Assembly: GCF_004912145.1 (NCBI RefSeq)
Contig: NZ_STGT01000001.1
Coordinates: 496,001 to 560,000, forward strand
Direction: 5' to 3'
From: Peteryoungia rhizophila
GTDB lineage: Bacteria > Pseudomonadota > Alphaproteobacteria > Rhizobiales > Rhizobiaceae
DNA length: 64,000 nt
Below are positions 1 through 8,524 of this stretch, one piece after another; the first letter of the stretch is position 1; each line of letters opens with the position of its first letter. Both the position numbers and the translations under genes were made by a program. The notes below the pieces were generated by a model. The model worked only from the letters and a program-made list of their open reading frames with translations, was not told the DNA's origin and made no database searches.

Positions 1-89
1 ATCTCCAGCGTGAGCGGCGGCAGTATCGGCCGATCGTCCACACTGAAGGTGACGTCACGAAGAGCAAATGTCGATCTCTGTCTGTTCAA
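1..89 (-). CDS. fhuC: Siderophore ABC transporter ATPase (FhuC-like), N-terminal 29 codons only
   Basis: This partial gene runs off the left edge of the window. Read from a TTG at 89, the frame gives MNRQRSTFALRDVTFSVDD and then RPILPPLTLE. That is the usual opening of an ABC ATPase: a strand, the 'DVTFSV' segment, and the stretch just before Walker A. The TTG overlaps the fhuF stop codon as TTGA, the same 4-base overlap seen at the upstream junctions of this operon, and a GAGGA Shine-Dalgarno element lies just upstream inside fhuF. It would energise the FhuB permease. Walker A lies outside the window, so the family is inferred from the N-terminus and the context. Confidence 0.72.
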   Translation of the reverse strand, partial: MNRQRSTFALRDVTFSVDDRPILPPLTLE

Positions 90-766
90 GATTTGGTCCT
101 CATTTTTCTCTCTGGGCAGAGACTGCCGCAATCTTCGACACCCGGAACACGATCACGGAGACAACAGACTTTCCGACGCCGAGTGCGTATCCCGTCTTCC
201 TCGACGTAGCGGATGGAATCGGTCATCGGGGCCGGCAGCGCAATCGGTGTCTCTCCACCCGGAAACTGTCGGATGATCCATTCCAGATAGTGGGCTGCAT
301 TGCCCCAAAGGACTTTTCGAGACAGGCCACTCCAGTCTGAGAGGATGGCGACACATGGTGCCAGATGTGTTGAAACGAGCAAGGACGCGGCCGTGTCCTT
401 GCCATCAGAGGCGAATGAACAGGGGACACGCAAGGCGACCGGTTCGCCGCCGTCATCCAGGACCACCGCCGTACTTTCGATGGCGGCATCCAGCGCTCTT
501 CCGCCGAGCATCGCCAATGCCATGATGGGGATGATGACGGTCGCCAGATATTTCTGTGACCACATGGAAACCAGATACCGATCCGGCTCGACCTCGAAGC
601 GCCGTGCGTAGCGTTGCAGCAGAGGTGAAAGCGCATCACCTCTCAGCAATTGCGTTGATGGCACGACCAATCGCCGCTCCGTCCCAAAGGACAGTCTGGC
701 CCGGATCGGTGCCAACGGGCCGTTCAATCCTGACAGCAGATCCTGCGGGACACGCGCCTCCCTCAT
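86..766 (-). CDS. fhuF: FhuF-like siderophore-iron reductase, [2Fe-2S]
   Basis: This 226-residue cytoplasmic protein is predicted to reduce Fe(III) in imported hydroxamate-type ferrisiderophores so that iron is released. The C-terminus carries the four-cysteine cluster that defines FhuF: C201, C202, C213 and C217. The spacing is CC-x10-C-x3-C, one residue longer in the last gap than the textbook E. coli CC-x10-C-x2-C. The ATG at 766 overlaps the fhuB stop as ATGA, which fixes the start; a longer in-frame extension runs back inside fhuB and is not used. It sits between the permease and ATPase genes of the same uptake operon, so it is probably co-translated with them. Confidence 0.88.
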   Translation of the reverse strand: MREARVPQDLLSGLNGPLAPIRARLSFGTERRLVVPSTQLLRGDALSPLLQRYARRFEVEPDRYLVSMWSQKYLATVIIPIMALAMLGGRALDAAIESTAVVLDDGGEPVALRVPCSFASDGKDTAASLLVSTHLAPCVAILSDWSGLSRKVLWGNAAHYLEWIIRQFPGGETPIALPAPMTDSIRYVEEDGIRTRRRKVCCLRDRVPGVEDCGSLCPERKMRTKS

Positions 767-2715
767 GGCTGTCTCCGGTAAAGAAGCCAGAGGAAATACG
801 GGCCGCCGACCAGGGCTGCGAGAACGCCCGCGGGTATCTCGTAGGGGAAGTGAACACTGCGCCCGAGCCAATCCGCCGCCGCCATCAGCGTCGCGCCGAT
901 CGCTGCGGCACAAAACGCTCGGATCATCGGTCTGGGCGGGGTTGTCATCGCCGCAATATGGGGAGCGATCAACCCGACGAAACTCAAGGGCCCGACGATC
1001 AAGGTCGCGGTCGCTGTCAGGATCGCGGCCATCGACATCAGAACGGTGCGGGAACGGCGGGGGGCAAGCCCCAGTTCGCGCGCAGCCTGATCCCCGAGAG
1101 GCAGGATTTGCAGCCAGCGCGCAAAGAGCGGAAGAATGGCGAGAGACAGAAGCAGCACAACCATTGCCGCAATCGCGGTTATGGCCGTGGCACGGTAGGT
1201 CGGCCCCATGGACCAGGCGAGCACGTAGACCGCACGCGGGTCTCCGCTCGCCAGCACAAGCGAGATGAGCGTGGCGGCGAAGGTGCCAATGGCAGCGCCC
1301 GCCAAAAGGACCGGTCCGGGCGCATGGGCTGATTTGCGGGTGATGGCCATCATCACCAGAAACGTCGCGAGCGCGCCGCCTATTCCACCCAGCAACATGA
1401 CCAACGGGGAGAAGGTGCCCGCCAGCAGAAGGGTCGCGACAATGCCGAGGGCTGCTCCAGAGCTGACGCCGAGCCCTTCCGGGCTCGCCAGGGGATTGCC
1501 GGTGACGGCCTGCATGATCGCGCCGGCCAGTGCCAGCATGGCGCCCGCGCAGATCGCCGCAAGCACCCTCGGCCATCGCCCCGAAAACATCTCGCCCAAC
1601 GGCAGGCTATCGATGAAAAGCTGCTCGGTCAGAGAGAACACGGCAATTGCGAGAAGCAGGACGATCGCAATGACCAGGGCGAAATGTGGCGCGTCGCTGC
1701 GACGTGATGGCGATGGTCGGGCCTCGGATGGAAGCGCATTTGCTCGCATGTTCTTCAGGAGAACAAGCAACATGAACGCGCCGAAGAATGCGGTCGCCGT
1801 TCCCGTCGGCACCTCGGCGATGTAACGCGACATCACCATGACCGATCCGTCGGCCAGAAGCAGCAGTGCAGCCCCCAGAAGGGGAGACCAGAAAAGCCGC
1901 GCGGCAAAGGTTCGCGCACCGGCAAGTCTGGCAAGATGAGGGGCGGCGAGGCCGACAAAGGCGATTACGCCTACCCGTGCCACGACGAAGGCTGCGAGGA
2001 TGGAAGCGAGCGCCAGGGCAACAAGTCTCAGTGTGCGGACTGGTACACCGAGACTGCGCCCGCTTGCATCGTCGAGACCGGCTATCGCCAGTGGGCGAAC
2101 CAGAAGAACGAGCAGCGGCACGCAGACAGCGAGACGCAAGCCGAGCGCCGTGGCATTCGAAAAATCATTCTGAACGAGCGAGCCGCTTGCCCAGATGAAG
2201 ACCGAGCGAAGATATTCGTGATTGAAGAGCGCGAGGACCACCGAAGCGGTTCCTGCAAAGAAGCTGACGATCATGCCGGCAAGCAGCATGGTGACGGGCG
2301 AAAATCCGCGCCCCGATGCCAGCAGAAGGACCAGTGCCAGCGCGGTGAGCGCACCTGCGATCGCCGACAGTTCGCGAGACCATGCCGTCAATGCGGGTGA
2401 CGCGAGCGTGGCCAGCATGATGGCTAGTTGAGCGCCGGAGAGGAGCCCGAGCGTGCTCGGTTCGGCAAGCTGGTTCTTCAAGATTTGCTGAAAGACCACT
2501 CCGGATAGCGACAGGGCCGCCCCGGCGAGCAGCGCCACGAAGAAACGTGGCAGAAGCGCGTAATGCAGATAGGTTTCGCCGAAGGTGCCCATATCCGGAT
2601 GAAGGATGGCCGCCATGATCCGCGACAGCGGAACATGCGCGCTGTAGCCGATCGCGGTCAGCAAGAGCGCAGGGAAGAGCAGCAGCAGGAGGAGAGTGAC
2701 GAGACGGTACTTCAT
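763..2715 (-). CDS. fhuB: Ferrisiderophore ABC transporter permease, fused double-length FhuB
   Basis: This 650-residue inner-membrane protein is made of two tandem FecCD/BtuC-type permease halves, roughly residues 1-320 and 330-650. Each half has many hydrophobic helices and a conserved segment of the VTGNPLA/LKNQLAEP type with Gly-rich helices. The double length (about 650 against about 330 residues) is typical of FhuB, which forms the whole channel as one chain and works with a periplasmic binding protein and an FhuC ATPase. The start at 2715 overlaps the end of the upstream binding-protein gene as ATGA. An upstream in-frame extension lies inside that gene and is rejected. Confidence 0.93.
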   Translation of the reverse strand: MKYRLVTLLLLLLFPALLLTAIGYSAHVPLSRIMAAILHPDMGTFGETYLHYALLPRFFVALLAGAALSLSGVVFQQILKNQLAEPSTLGLLSGAQLAIMLATLASPALTAWSRELSAIAGALTALALVLLLASGRGFSPVTMLLAGMIVSFFAGTASVVLALFNHEYLRSVFIWASGSLVQNDFSNATALGLRLAVCVPLLVLLVRPLAIAGLDDASGRSLGVPVRTLRLVALALASILAAFVVARVGVIAFVGLAAPHLARLAGARTFAARLFWSPLLGAALLLLADGSVMVMSRYIAEVPTGTATAFFGAFMLLVLLKNMRANALPSEARPSPSRRSDAPHFALVIAIVLLLAIAVFSLTEQLFIDSLPLGEMFSGRWPRVLAAICAGAMLALAGAIMQAVTGNPLASPEGLGVSSGAALGIVATLLLAGTFSPLVMLLGGIGGALATFLVMMAITRKSAHAPGPVLLAGAAIGTFAATLISLVLASGDPRAVYVLAWSMGPTYRATAITAIAAMVVLLLSLAILPLFARWLQILPLGDQAARELGLAPRRSRTVLMSMAAILTATATLIVGPLSFVGLIAPHIAAMTTPPRPMIRAFCAAAIGATLMAAADWLGRSVHFPYEIPAGVLAALVGGPYFLWLLYRRQP

Positions 2716-3602
2716 GCCGATTGCAGCGCCTTTCCGAGGATCGTCGCAAATCGCAAGGCCGACGGCATAGCCCCGAAGACCCAGGTCGGCTCTATGGTCA
2801 CGACCCGGTTTTCCCGCACGGCGGGAATAGCCTTCCACAAGTCGCTGCCGAGCAGCGTTTCAGGTGGACCGGGCTCAATGATCACCAGTCTGGCATCAGG
2901 ATTTCTGGCGATCGCATCCAGTCCCGATGTCGAAAAACCCCAATGGTTGCCGGCTTCCGTCCAGGCACTGGCAAGGCCGAGCCGGTCAAGCACGTCCTGA
3001 AACAGACTGCCGGGGCCGTATATGTCGAGCAGACGGTCGTCGGCGAATTTGACGATCAGCAATGGTCGGCCATCATAGGACCGTAGGCTGTCGCGGATTT
3101 CCGCAAGGCCTCTGTCGAAAGCAGCAGTGAACGCGTCGGCCTGCGGCTCCCGCGCCAATCGTTCGGCGATGGTTCGAAGACCGGCTTCGGCGAGCTTTAG
3201 GGGGCGCCGCTCCGGTGTAAAGAGCGGCAAGGCCAGGGTCGGCGCGATCGGATCCAGGGACGATGCCGCCGCACCATAGCCCGCCTGGGTGAGAATGAGT
3301 TCCGGTCGCAGCGACTTCAGCAGTTCCATGTTCGGCCAGGACCGCAATCCGAGATCGATCACGCCGTCCGGCAGCCTGGGCGAGACAACCCTTTCCCGGT
3401 AGAGGCTGGCTTCGGTGACCGCATAAGGTTCGATATCGAGAGCCAGAAGGGTTTCAGCCCAGGCCCAGTCGAGCACGGCGATGCGGCGGCCGAATGCCTC
3501 GGCTCGCGAGCGTCGCGGCATCGTCATAAACGCCACGATCGCGGCGGAAAAACTCCGCCGCGACAATGCATGTTTCGCAAGATAGTTCACGGGAACGGTC
3601 AC
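2712..3602 (-). CDS. fhuD: Periplasmic ferrisiderophore-binding protein (FhuD-like), GTG start
   Basis: This 296-residue class III (BtuF/FhuD) binding protein should hand ferrisiderophore from the outer-membrane receptor to FhuB. The body follows the family pattern, with 'RIAVLDWAWAETLLAL' near the start, 'PELILTQ' in the middle and a C-terminal 'WKAIPAVRENRVV'. The proposed start is a GTG at 3602 that overlaps the receptor stop as GTGA, matching the other junctions of this operon. The resulting N-terminus has SRRSF followed by a hydrophobic run, which resembles a twin-arginine signal. A longer ATG start at 3671 would begin inside the receptor gene and bury that signal, so it is less likely. 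Confidence 0.88.
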   Translation of the reverse strand: MTVPVNYLAKHALSRRSFSAAIVAFMTMPRRSRAEAFGRRIAVLDWAWAETLLALDIEPYAVTEASLYRERVVSPRLPDGVIDLGLRSWPNMELLKSLRPELILTQAGYGAAASSLDPIAPTLALPLFTPERRPLKLAEAGLRTIAERLAREPQADAFTAAFDRGLAEIRDSLRSYDGRPLLIVKFADDRLLDIYGPGSLFQDVLDRLGLASAWTEAGNHWGFSTSGLDAIARNPDARLVIIEPGPPETLLGSDLWKAIPAVRENRVVTIEPTWVFGAMPSALRFATILGKALQSA

Positions 3603-6079
3603 CAGCTGTACTTCAGCGTCCCATAGACCGTGCGCCCTTCGCCCCAGTAGCAACCGGTGGCGCCGATGCATGTGGATACATATTTCTTGTCGAAGAGGTT
3701 GCTCACATTGAGCGAAGCCTTGAGACCTTCGAGCTTGGGATCGGCCTTGCCGAAATCGTAGCGGAGGGCCGCGTCGAAGAGCGTGTATCCGGGCACGTCA
3801 AAGGCATTGGCATTGTCACCAAATGTCTGCCCGACATAACGTGCGCCGCCGCCGAAGCTCAGGCCGCCCCAGGCGCCATCGGACTGGACGCTGTAATCCA
3901 GCCAAAGGGCCGCCTGATGCTCGGGCACGAAAGCGAGGCGATTGCCTTCAGTACTGACGCCATTGGCATTCTTGTTGTCGCGGGTGATCTCGCTGTCGGT
4001 ATAGGCATAGGAAGCGATGACCGAAAACGCGTCGTTGATTTCCGCCTTGCCTTCGAGTTCGAGACCGCGCATGCGGACCTCGCCGGTCTGTACGCGTTTG
4101 CTCGTATCAAGGGGGTCAGGCGCCAACACGTTTTGCTGGGTCAAGTCGTAAGCAGACAATGAGATGAAGCTGTTCATGCCTGCCGGCTGATATCTCACGC
4201 CGACTTCAAACTGCTCCCCGGTCGTCGGATCGAAAGGTAAGCCTGCTCTATCGGTACCGCTCGCCGGATTGAACGAGGTCGAATAGCTCGCATAGGGCGA
4301 AAAGCCGCTGTCGAAGTTGTAGACAAGCCCAGTCCGCCAGGTGAACTTTCCGTCGGTCTGATCGACCCTGGTAGCCTTACCGCTTTGACGATCAAGCGTT
4401 TCCGTGTCGGCCCAGTCGTATCTGCCGCCGAGCGAAAAGACGGCATTGCCCCACTCGATCTGATCCTGCGCATAGAGGCCCGCCTGCGAGCGATCCTGAT
4501 CGATCCGGAGGTTTGTCCCGGGTCGCGTGATTGTGGTCGCACCATAAACTGGGTCGTAGACGTTCAACGGGGTCCAGATTGGAGACGTTGTCGATTCTTC
4601 GAAGCGGCTGTTCTCGAAGGAGTAGTCCAGCCCGAAGATCGCCGTATGGGATACGTCACCAGTCGAGAAACGGGCGATCGCCTGATTGTCGACCGTGAAC
4701 AGACGCGAGCTCTCCGGGAAGGCCCAGGCATAGCGAAGCTGCGCGGAGGGGTCGCATGCGGCCAGGCAGAATGCCTGGACGCGCTGCGTATCCGTATCGA
4801 CATAGCCGTAACGCAGGTTCTGCTTGAAGGTCCAAGTGTCGTTGAATTCGTGACTGAATTCGTATCCGATGAAGGCCTGCTCGTTCTTGAACCGATCGTA
4901 ACCCGGCTCTCCGAGGAAAGCATTTCGCGGCAGTTCGGCATAGCCATCCGTATAGAGCGTGCCATTCGCCGTCAGAGCCGGTGCGCCACCGCCGCCGGGG
5001 GAATCGATGTTCTGGTACTCGCCGAGCAGGGTGAGAGAGGTTCCTTCATCGGGTTTGAAGGTGAAGGACGGCGCAATGTAACCCTTCCGTTCTTCGACAT
5101 AGTCGTATTGCGTATCGCTCAAGCGACCGACACCAACAAGCCGATAGAGGAACGCACCGTCTTCATCGAGTTTGCCACCGACGTCGAAAGCGGCCTGGAA
5201 GCGGTCATGGCTGCCGTATTGGAGTTCGACTTCCCGGATTTCCTCATCCTGCGGGCGCTTGCTGACCATGTTCAGCATGCCACCGGGCAGGCCCTGCCCA
5301 TAGAGAACGGAAGCGGGGCCTTTCAGGACCTCGGCGCGCTCCAGGCCGTAAGGCTCGATCTTCGGCTGGGAATATCCTCGTGCGCCGAATGGAAGGCGCA
5401 GTCCATCCCGGTAGCGGCCCGGCATGAAGCCGCGAACGGTCAGCCAGTCATGTCGCACATCTGTATCCGAATACTGGGCCACGACACCGGGCGTGTAGCG
5501 CAAGACCTGCGTCACGGTGGCGGCACCCTGCGCTTCCATCTGGTCTCGGGTCACCACATTGACGGCCTGCGGTGTGTTCTTCAGCGGCGTGCCGGTCTTT
5601 GTGCCCGTCGCGCTTTGCGTGGCCACGATGCCGTCGACCGGTCCCCAGGCATTTTCGCCCTGGACCTCGATCGTGTTCAGCTGCGTTGAGCCGTCACTCG
5701 CAAGATTGCCGGCGGCGGCTGTTGGTGCCGAGATCGCGACCGTGGTTGCGTTCGGGAAGGAATAGGTGAGCCCGGATCCGGCAAGGATTTCTGCGAGCGC
5801 CTGTTCGCGGGTCGCGGAGCCAGAAAATCCCGGAGATGTTTTGCCTGTGGCAGCCGATGAGAGGTAGGTGACCTGCAAGCCTGCCTGCCGCCCGAAAGCC
5901 GTCAGGGCGCGGTGCAGAGGGCCCGCCGGCACCGAAAATGACGATTGCGCGCTGCTCTGGGCGACCGCCTGATCAACTGTGGTCGCCAGACCTGCGCCGA
6001 TTGCTGTCGACACCAGAAGCGCCGTGACCAGCGCCCTGCCCGCGCCTCTGAAAACTGTTCTACGAATCCCGTGCCCCAT
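3599..6079 (-). CDS. TonB-dependent siderophore receptor with N-terminal signalling (STN) domain
   Basis: This protein of about 826 residues is a 22-strand outer-membrane receptor. After a signal peptide (AALVTALLVSTAIGAG-type hydrophobic run, cleavage near AVAQ) comes an STN domain at about residues 50-125, containing 'FSVPAGPLHRALTAFGRQAG'. This is the periplasmic part that talks to FecR-type anti-sigma factors. Next are a TonB-box region, a plug domain with 'TRDQM' and 'LKGPASVLYGQG', and a beta-barrel ending in Trp. The start at 6079 has GGAGAGG about 10 bases upstream; an alternative start lies 9 codons earlier. Together with FecI and FecR upstream it forms a substrate-induced uptake system. 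The exact siderophore is not determined; the FhuF/FhuB partners suggest a hydroxamate. Confidence 0.93.
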   Translation of the reverse strand: MGHGIRRTVFRGAGRALVTALLVSTAIGAGLATTVDQAVAQSSAQSSFSVPAGPLHRALTAFGRQAGLQVTYLSSAATGKTSPGFSGSATREQALAEILAGSGLTYSFPNATTVAISAPTAAAGNLASDGSTQLNTIEVQGENAWGPVDGIVATQSATGTKTGTPLKNTPQAVNVVTRDQMEAQGAATVTQVLRYTPGVVAQYSDTDVRHDWLTVRGFMPGRYRDGLRLPFGARGYSQPKIEPYGLERAEVLKGPASVLYGQGLPGGMLNMVSKRPQDEEIREVELQYGSHDRFQAAFDVGGKLDEDGAFLYRLVGVGRLSDTQYDYVEERKGYIAPSFTFKPDEGTSLTLLGEYQNIDSPGGGGAPALTANGTLYTDGYAELPRNAFLGEPGYDRFKNEQAFIGYEFSHEFNDTWTFKQNLRYGYVDTDTQRVQAFCLAACDPSAQLRYAWAFPESSRLFTVDNQAIARFSTGDVSHTAIFGLDYSFENSRFEESTTSPIWTPLNVYDPVYGATTITRPGTNLRIDQDRSQAGLYAQDQIEWGNAVFSLGGRYDWADTETLDRQSGKATRVDQTDGKFTWRTGLVYNFDSGFSPYASYSTSFNPASGTDRAGLPFDPTTGEQFEVGVRYQPAGMNSFISLSAYDLTQQNVLAPDPLDTSKRVQTGEVRMRGLELEGKAEINDAFSVIASYAYTDSEITRDNKNANGVSTEGNRLAFVPEHQAALWLDYSVQSDGAWGGLSFGGGARYVGQTFGDNANAFDVPGYTLFDAALRYDFGKADPKLEGLKASLNVSNLFDKKYVSTCIGATGCYWGEGRTVYGTLKYSW

Positions 6080-6158
6080 TGGCCTTACACCTCTCCAACT
6101 CTGCAACTCACGTGCAGGGACAGGGCATGCCTGAGCATCATCCGATTTCTGTCCCTGA

Positions 6159-6171
6159 GACTGTTACAGTC
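6159..6171. promoter_or_regulatory. 13-bp inverted repeat in the receptor promoter region
   Basis: The sequence GACTGT-T-ACAGTC is a perfect dyad with 6-base arms. It lies 80-93 bases upstream of the receptor start, between fecR and the receptor, where a FecI-dependent promoter is expected. An A/T-rich segment flanks it on the far side. No RirA-type TGA-N9-TCA box was found in this gap. The role as an operator or as part of the ECF promoter is inferred from position only. Confidence 0.35.
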
Positions 6172-6219
6172 GAGCCGGAAAAATATTCACTTTTTTCTCA
6201 TGTTTTTTTTCTGAGGCAT

Positions 6220-7182
6220 TCAAAGGGGCGAAATCACCGTGACGAACGACGTCACCCGGCGAATGCGAGCGCCCGCCGGATGGACCACCGCCTCGAGCGT
6301 GCGAAGCGGATTGGTGAGGTCGAAAATGCCGCTGACGCGTTGATGGCCGACAGATGGGTCGGCAATGACGATGCGTCCGGGAAGCCAACGGCCGATCCGT
6401 GCAACGAGCGCTTCCACCGTCTCTTCTTCCGCGATGAGCAGATTGTCGCGCCATGCCGCGATCTGACCGCTATCCCGCTGACCGCGATCAACCCGGCCAG
6501 AGGCGGTATCGATGGTGACCCATTGCCCCTCGCCGAGATTAACGTCGGCTTGTAGCGGCGAATTCTGGGCCTGCACGTCCACGAGGCCATGATCGACGGC
6601 AACCGTCACGATACCGGCGTCGTTCGAAACATCGAAGGCGGTACCGAGAGCCGTCGCACGCAAGTCTGCGCAGACGACCGAGAAAGGACGATCCGTCGCC
6701 TTCGCCACTTCGAAAAAACACATGCCGGCCAGAAGTTCGACCTCCCGTCGATCGTTCTGGAAACTCAAGGCAATGGCGCTTTCGGGGCCGAGCGTGGCAA
6801 TGCTGCCATCGGGCAGATTGATCCAGCGGATCTCTCCCTTGTCGGTCATGTGGTCCGCACGGGCTTCCATCAGCATGCCGGGACCGAAGGAATAGGCGAC
6901 CGAACCTAGCCCCAGCACGGTGAGCCCGCCGACGAGGAAGTTTCGACGATTGAGACCCAGACTTTCTCCTCGCTCAATGCGACGTCTTTCATCCAGGATC
7001 TTGCCGGAGGCGCCATGCACCCTCGATACACGCGACCACACGTCCTCATGCTGCTGGCTGCGGGCGCGCCATGCACGGATCAAGTCTTCGGAAACGGGAT
7101 TGTCCGGATCGTTTTGACGCCGGATGACCAGATCAATCGCTTCATCCAGCAATCGCCCCTGATCGGGTGTCGTCTCGTTCAT
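6220..7182 (-). CDS. fecR: FecR-family anti-sigma/signal transducer
   Basis: This 320-residue inner-membrane protein relays occupancy of the TonB receptor to the ECF sigma factor. Residues 1-75 form the cytoplasmic DUF4880-type domain that holds the sigma factor. Residues 78-100 hold the single membrane segment, preceded by NRRNFLVGG, a good twin-arginine motif; FecR proteins have been reported to use the Tat route. The periplasmic FecR domain follows (about 115-210, 'GEIRWINLPDGSIATLGPESAI', 'FFEVAKATDRPFSV'), then a C-terminal STN-like region. Its order after fecI and before the receptor is the classic fecIRA arrangement. Confidence 0.93.
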   Translation of the reverse strand: MNETTPDQGRLLDEAIDLVIRRQNDPDNPVSEDLIRAWRARSQQHEDVWSRVSRVHGASGKILDERRRIERGESLGLNRRNFLVGGLTVLGLGSVAYSFGPGMLMEARADHMTDKGEIRWINLPDGSIATLGPESAIALSFQNDRREVELLAGMCFFEVAKATDRPFSVVCADLRATALGTAFDVSNDAGIVTVAVDHGLVDVQAQNSPLQADVNLGEGQWVTIDTASGRVDRGQRDSGQIAAWRDNLLIAEEETVEALVARIGRWLPGRIVIADPSVGHQRVSGIFDLTNPLRTLEAVVHPAGARIRRVTSFVTVISPL

Positions 7183-7273
7183 CTGCTCTCTTCCGGAGGG
7201 TGTGGCTGTCTCAACCGCCTCTGATACTCAATACAATCGAGCGACGCGAATTTTCGCCTTTGGGTGCAAGAAT

Positions 7274-7777
7274 TCAGAAGGCGTCGACGCGACCCACCAG
7301 ATGACGGTAGGCGTCACGGATCAGCGACCAGGCCCGGGTCGTCGATATCCCAAGCTCCTCCGCGACCTCGGCGATCGTCCTCTCGCCGAGACGATGCATC
7401 TCAAACGCATGGCGCGTCCTTTCCGGCAACTCCGAAAGAGCTTGATGCGTCTGTGCCAGGCACTGTCGAGAGTAGACGATCCGTTCCGGCGAAGGTGCCG
7501 GATCGGCAATATTGATGGCCTCTTCGTCATCGAGAGGCACCGTCTGGATCAACGCCTCACGTCGCTTGTGGTTGATCCCGAGATTCCGGGCGGCCCGATA
7601 GAGATAGGCCTTCGGATTGTGGTTCTCCGCCGCCTGCCCGGGTGGCGTCGCGATCACACGCAGAAAAGCATCCTGCGTCAGGTCTGCCGCGGCTTCCGCG
7701 TTTATACCGCTGCGCTGTAGCGACCTCGCCATTCCCGGGGCGTGGCGCCGAAACAAATTCTGGATGTCCCAACTCAA
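7274..7777 (-). CDS. fecI: FecI-type ECF sigma factor, TTG start
   Basis: This 167-residue iron-starvation sigma factor has region 2 near residues 10-75 ('DLTQDAFLRV', 'AYLYRAARNLGINHKRR') and region 4 near 110-160 ('LSELPERTRHAFEMHRLGE', then a helix-turn-helix). It should direct transcription of the downstream receptor operon when FecR signals siderophore binding. The start is a TTG at 7777; the next Met is at residue 16 and would cut into region 2. A 91-base gap separates it from fecR, so the two are probably co-transcribed. Confidence 0.92.
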   Translation of the reverse strand: MSWDIQNLFRRHAPGMARSLQRSGINAEAAADLTQDAFLRVIATPPGQAAENHNPKAYLYRAARNLGINHKRREALIQTVPLDDEEAINIADPAPSPERIVYSRQCLAQTHQALSELPERTRHAFEMHRLGERTIAEVAEELGISTTRAWSLIRDAYRHLVGRVDAF

Positions 7778-8155
7778 TTGCTGCCTGCCTTTCGCAATGA
7801 CGCATGTCGACAGTGTCGGGAAATGTCATGACCCCATTTGCGAAGCAGGATGGAATGCTTGTCCCGGCTCAGTCGCGTCTGGCTCGGAAGTGATGCGGAC
7901 GAATGGCGCACGGCGACGAACTCTCTGCGGTGAAGGCCGCGAAGCTAAACTTGCAATTCACACTCATATTAATCTTTGCCGCGTCGTGTGCGCAAGTCGA
8001 AAGGGGAAGGAAAATGGTGGCGCACCGACCTCGATGGGCCCGGACCGGCTGGGCCCCGGCCCACGCGTCAAACCGTTACCCGCCCCCAAACCTCGAAATC
8101 ACTACCGACGGAACCACTCTGGTGGCGTCGACAGATGCCGATTGATGCTTCGCGG
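7778..8155. other. Intergenic region between fecI and the antiporter operon
   Basis: This stretch of about 380 bases has no convincing gene; short ORFs here lack a ribosome-binding site or family signature. It must contain the fecI promoter and the 3' end of the antiporter transcript. The clearest structure is a GC-rich hairpin at 8035-8063 with arms TGGGCC/GGCCCA. It could end the antiporter transcript, although no T-tract follows. No TGA-N9-TCA iron-responsive operator was found by eye. Confidence 0.5.
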
Positions 8156-8524
8156 CTAGGAGACCTGTTCGGGCGGATGATCGTCGTTGGGGACTGTCGG
8201 GTCCCCCTCGGTCCTGTCTCGGTGAAGGGCAGCACGAGCGAGCAGAATGAGCGTCACCGGCGTGGTCAGCGTCACGAAGATCCCGATCAGGATCTCGTGC
8301 AGCACGGCCCTCGATCCGACAATCGAAAAATAGAGGATCGACGCCAGCATGATGGCGCCCACGCCCCAGCTCGTCCCGAGCGTCGGTGCATGAATGCGGT
8401 CGTAGAAGCTCGGCAGGCGCAGGAAACCGACAGCGCCGAGCAGGGTCAGTCCGGAGCCGAGGAGCAACAGAGCGGAGACAATCAGGACGACCCAGAGTGG
8501 AAGATCGGCGACAGGCGTAATCAT
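8156..8524 (-). CDS. mnhG: Mrp/Pha-type cation:proton antiporter subunit G
   Basis: This 122-residue membrane protein has three hydrophobic segments (about 8-30, 45-66 and 70-95) and the family stretch 'GAVGFLRLPSFYDRIHAPT', which marks MnhG/PhaG. It is an accessory subunit of the multisubunit Na+(K+)/H+ antiporter encoded by the genes upstream. Its start overlaps the mnhF stop as ATGA. It is the last gene of the operon. In rhizobia the system is called pha and supports pH and cation homeostasis; which cation is exchanged here cannot be read from the sequence. Confidence 0.93.
   Translation of the reverse strand: MITPVADLPLWVVLIVSALLLLGSGLTLLGAVGFLRLPSFYDRIHAPTLGTSWGVGAIMLASILYFSIVGSRAVLHEILIGIFVTLTTPVTLILLARAALHRDRTEGDPTVPNDDHPPEQVS

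Noticed and set aside
86..1576. Long minus-strand frame containing FhuF at its end
   Set aside because: Only the last 226 codons are FhuF; the rest is a shadow of fhuB. The ATGA overlap at 763-766 marks the true start.
4385..5689. 434-codon plus-strand frame inside the TonB receptor gene
   Set aside because: It is antisense to a well-supported receptor and shows no domain or ribosome-binding site.
7778..8155. RirA-type operator upstream of fecI
   Set aside because: No TGA-N9-TCA match was found in this gap, nor in the fecI-fecR or fecR-receptor gaps, when scanned by eye.
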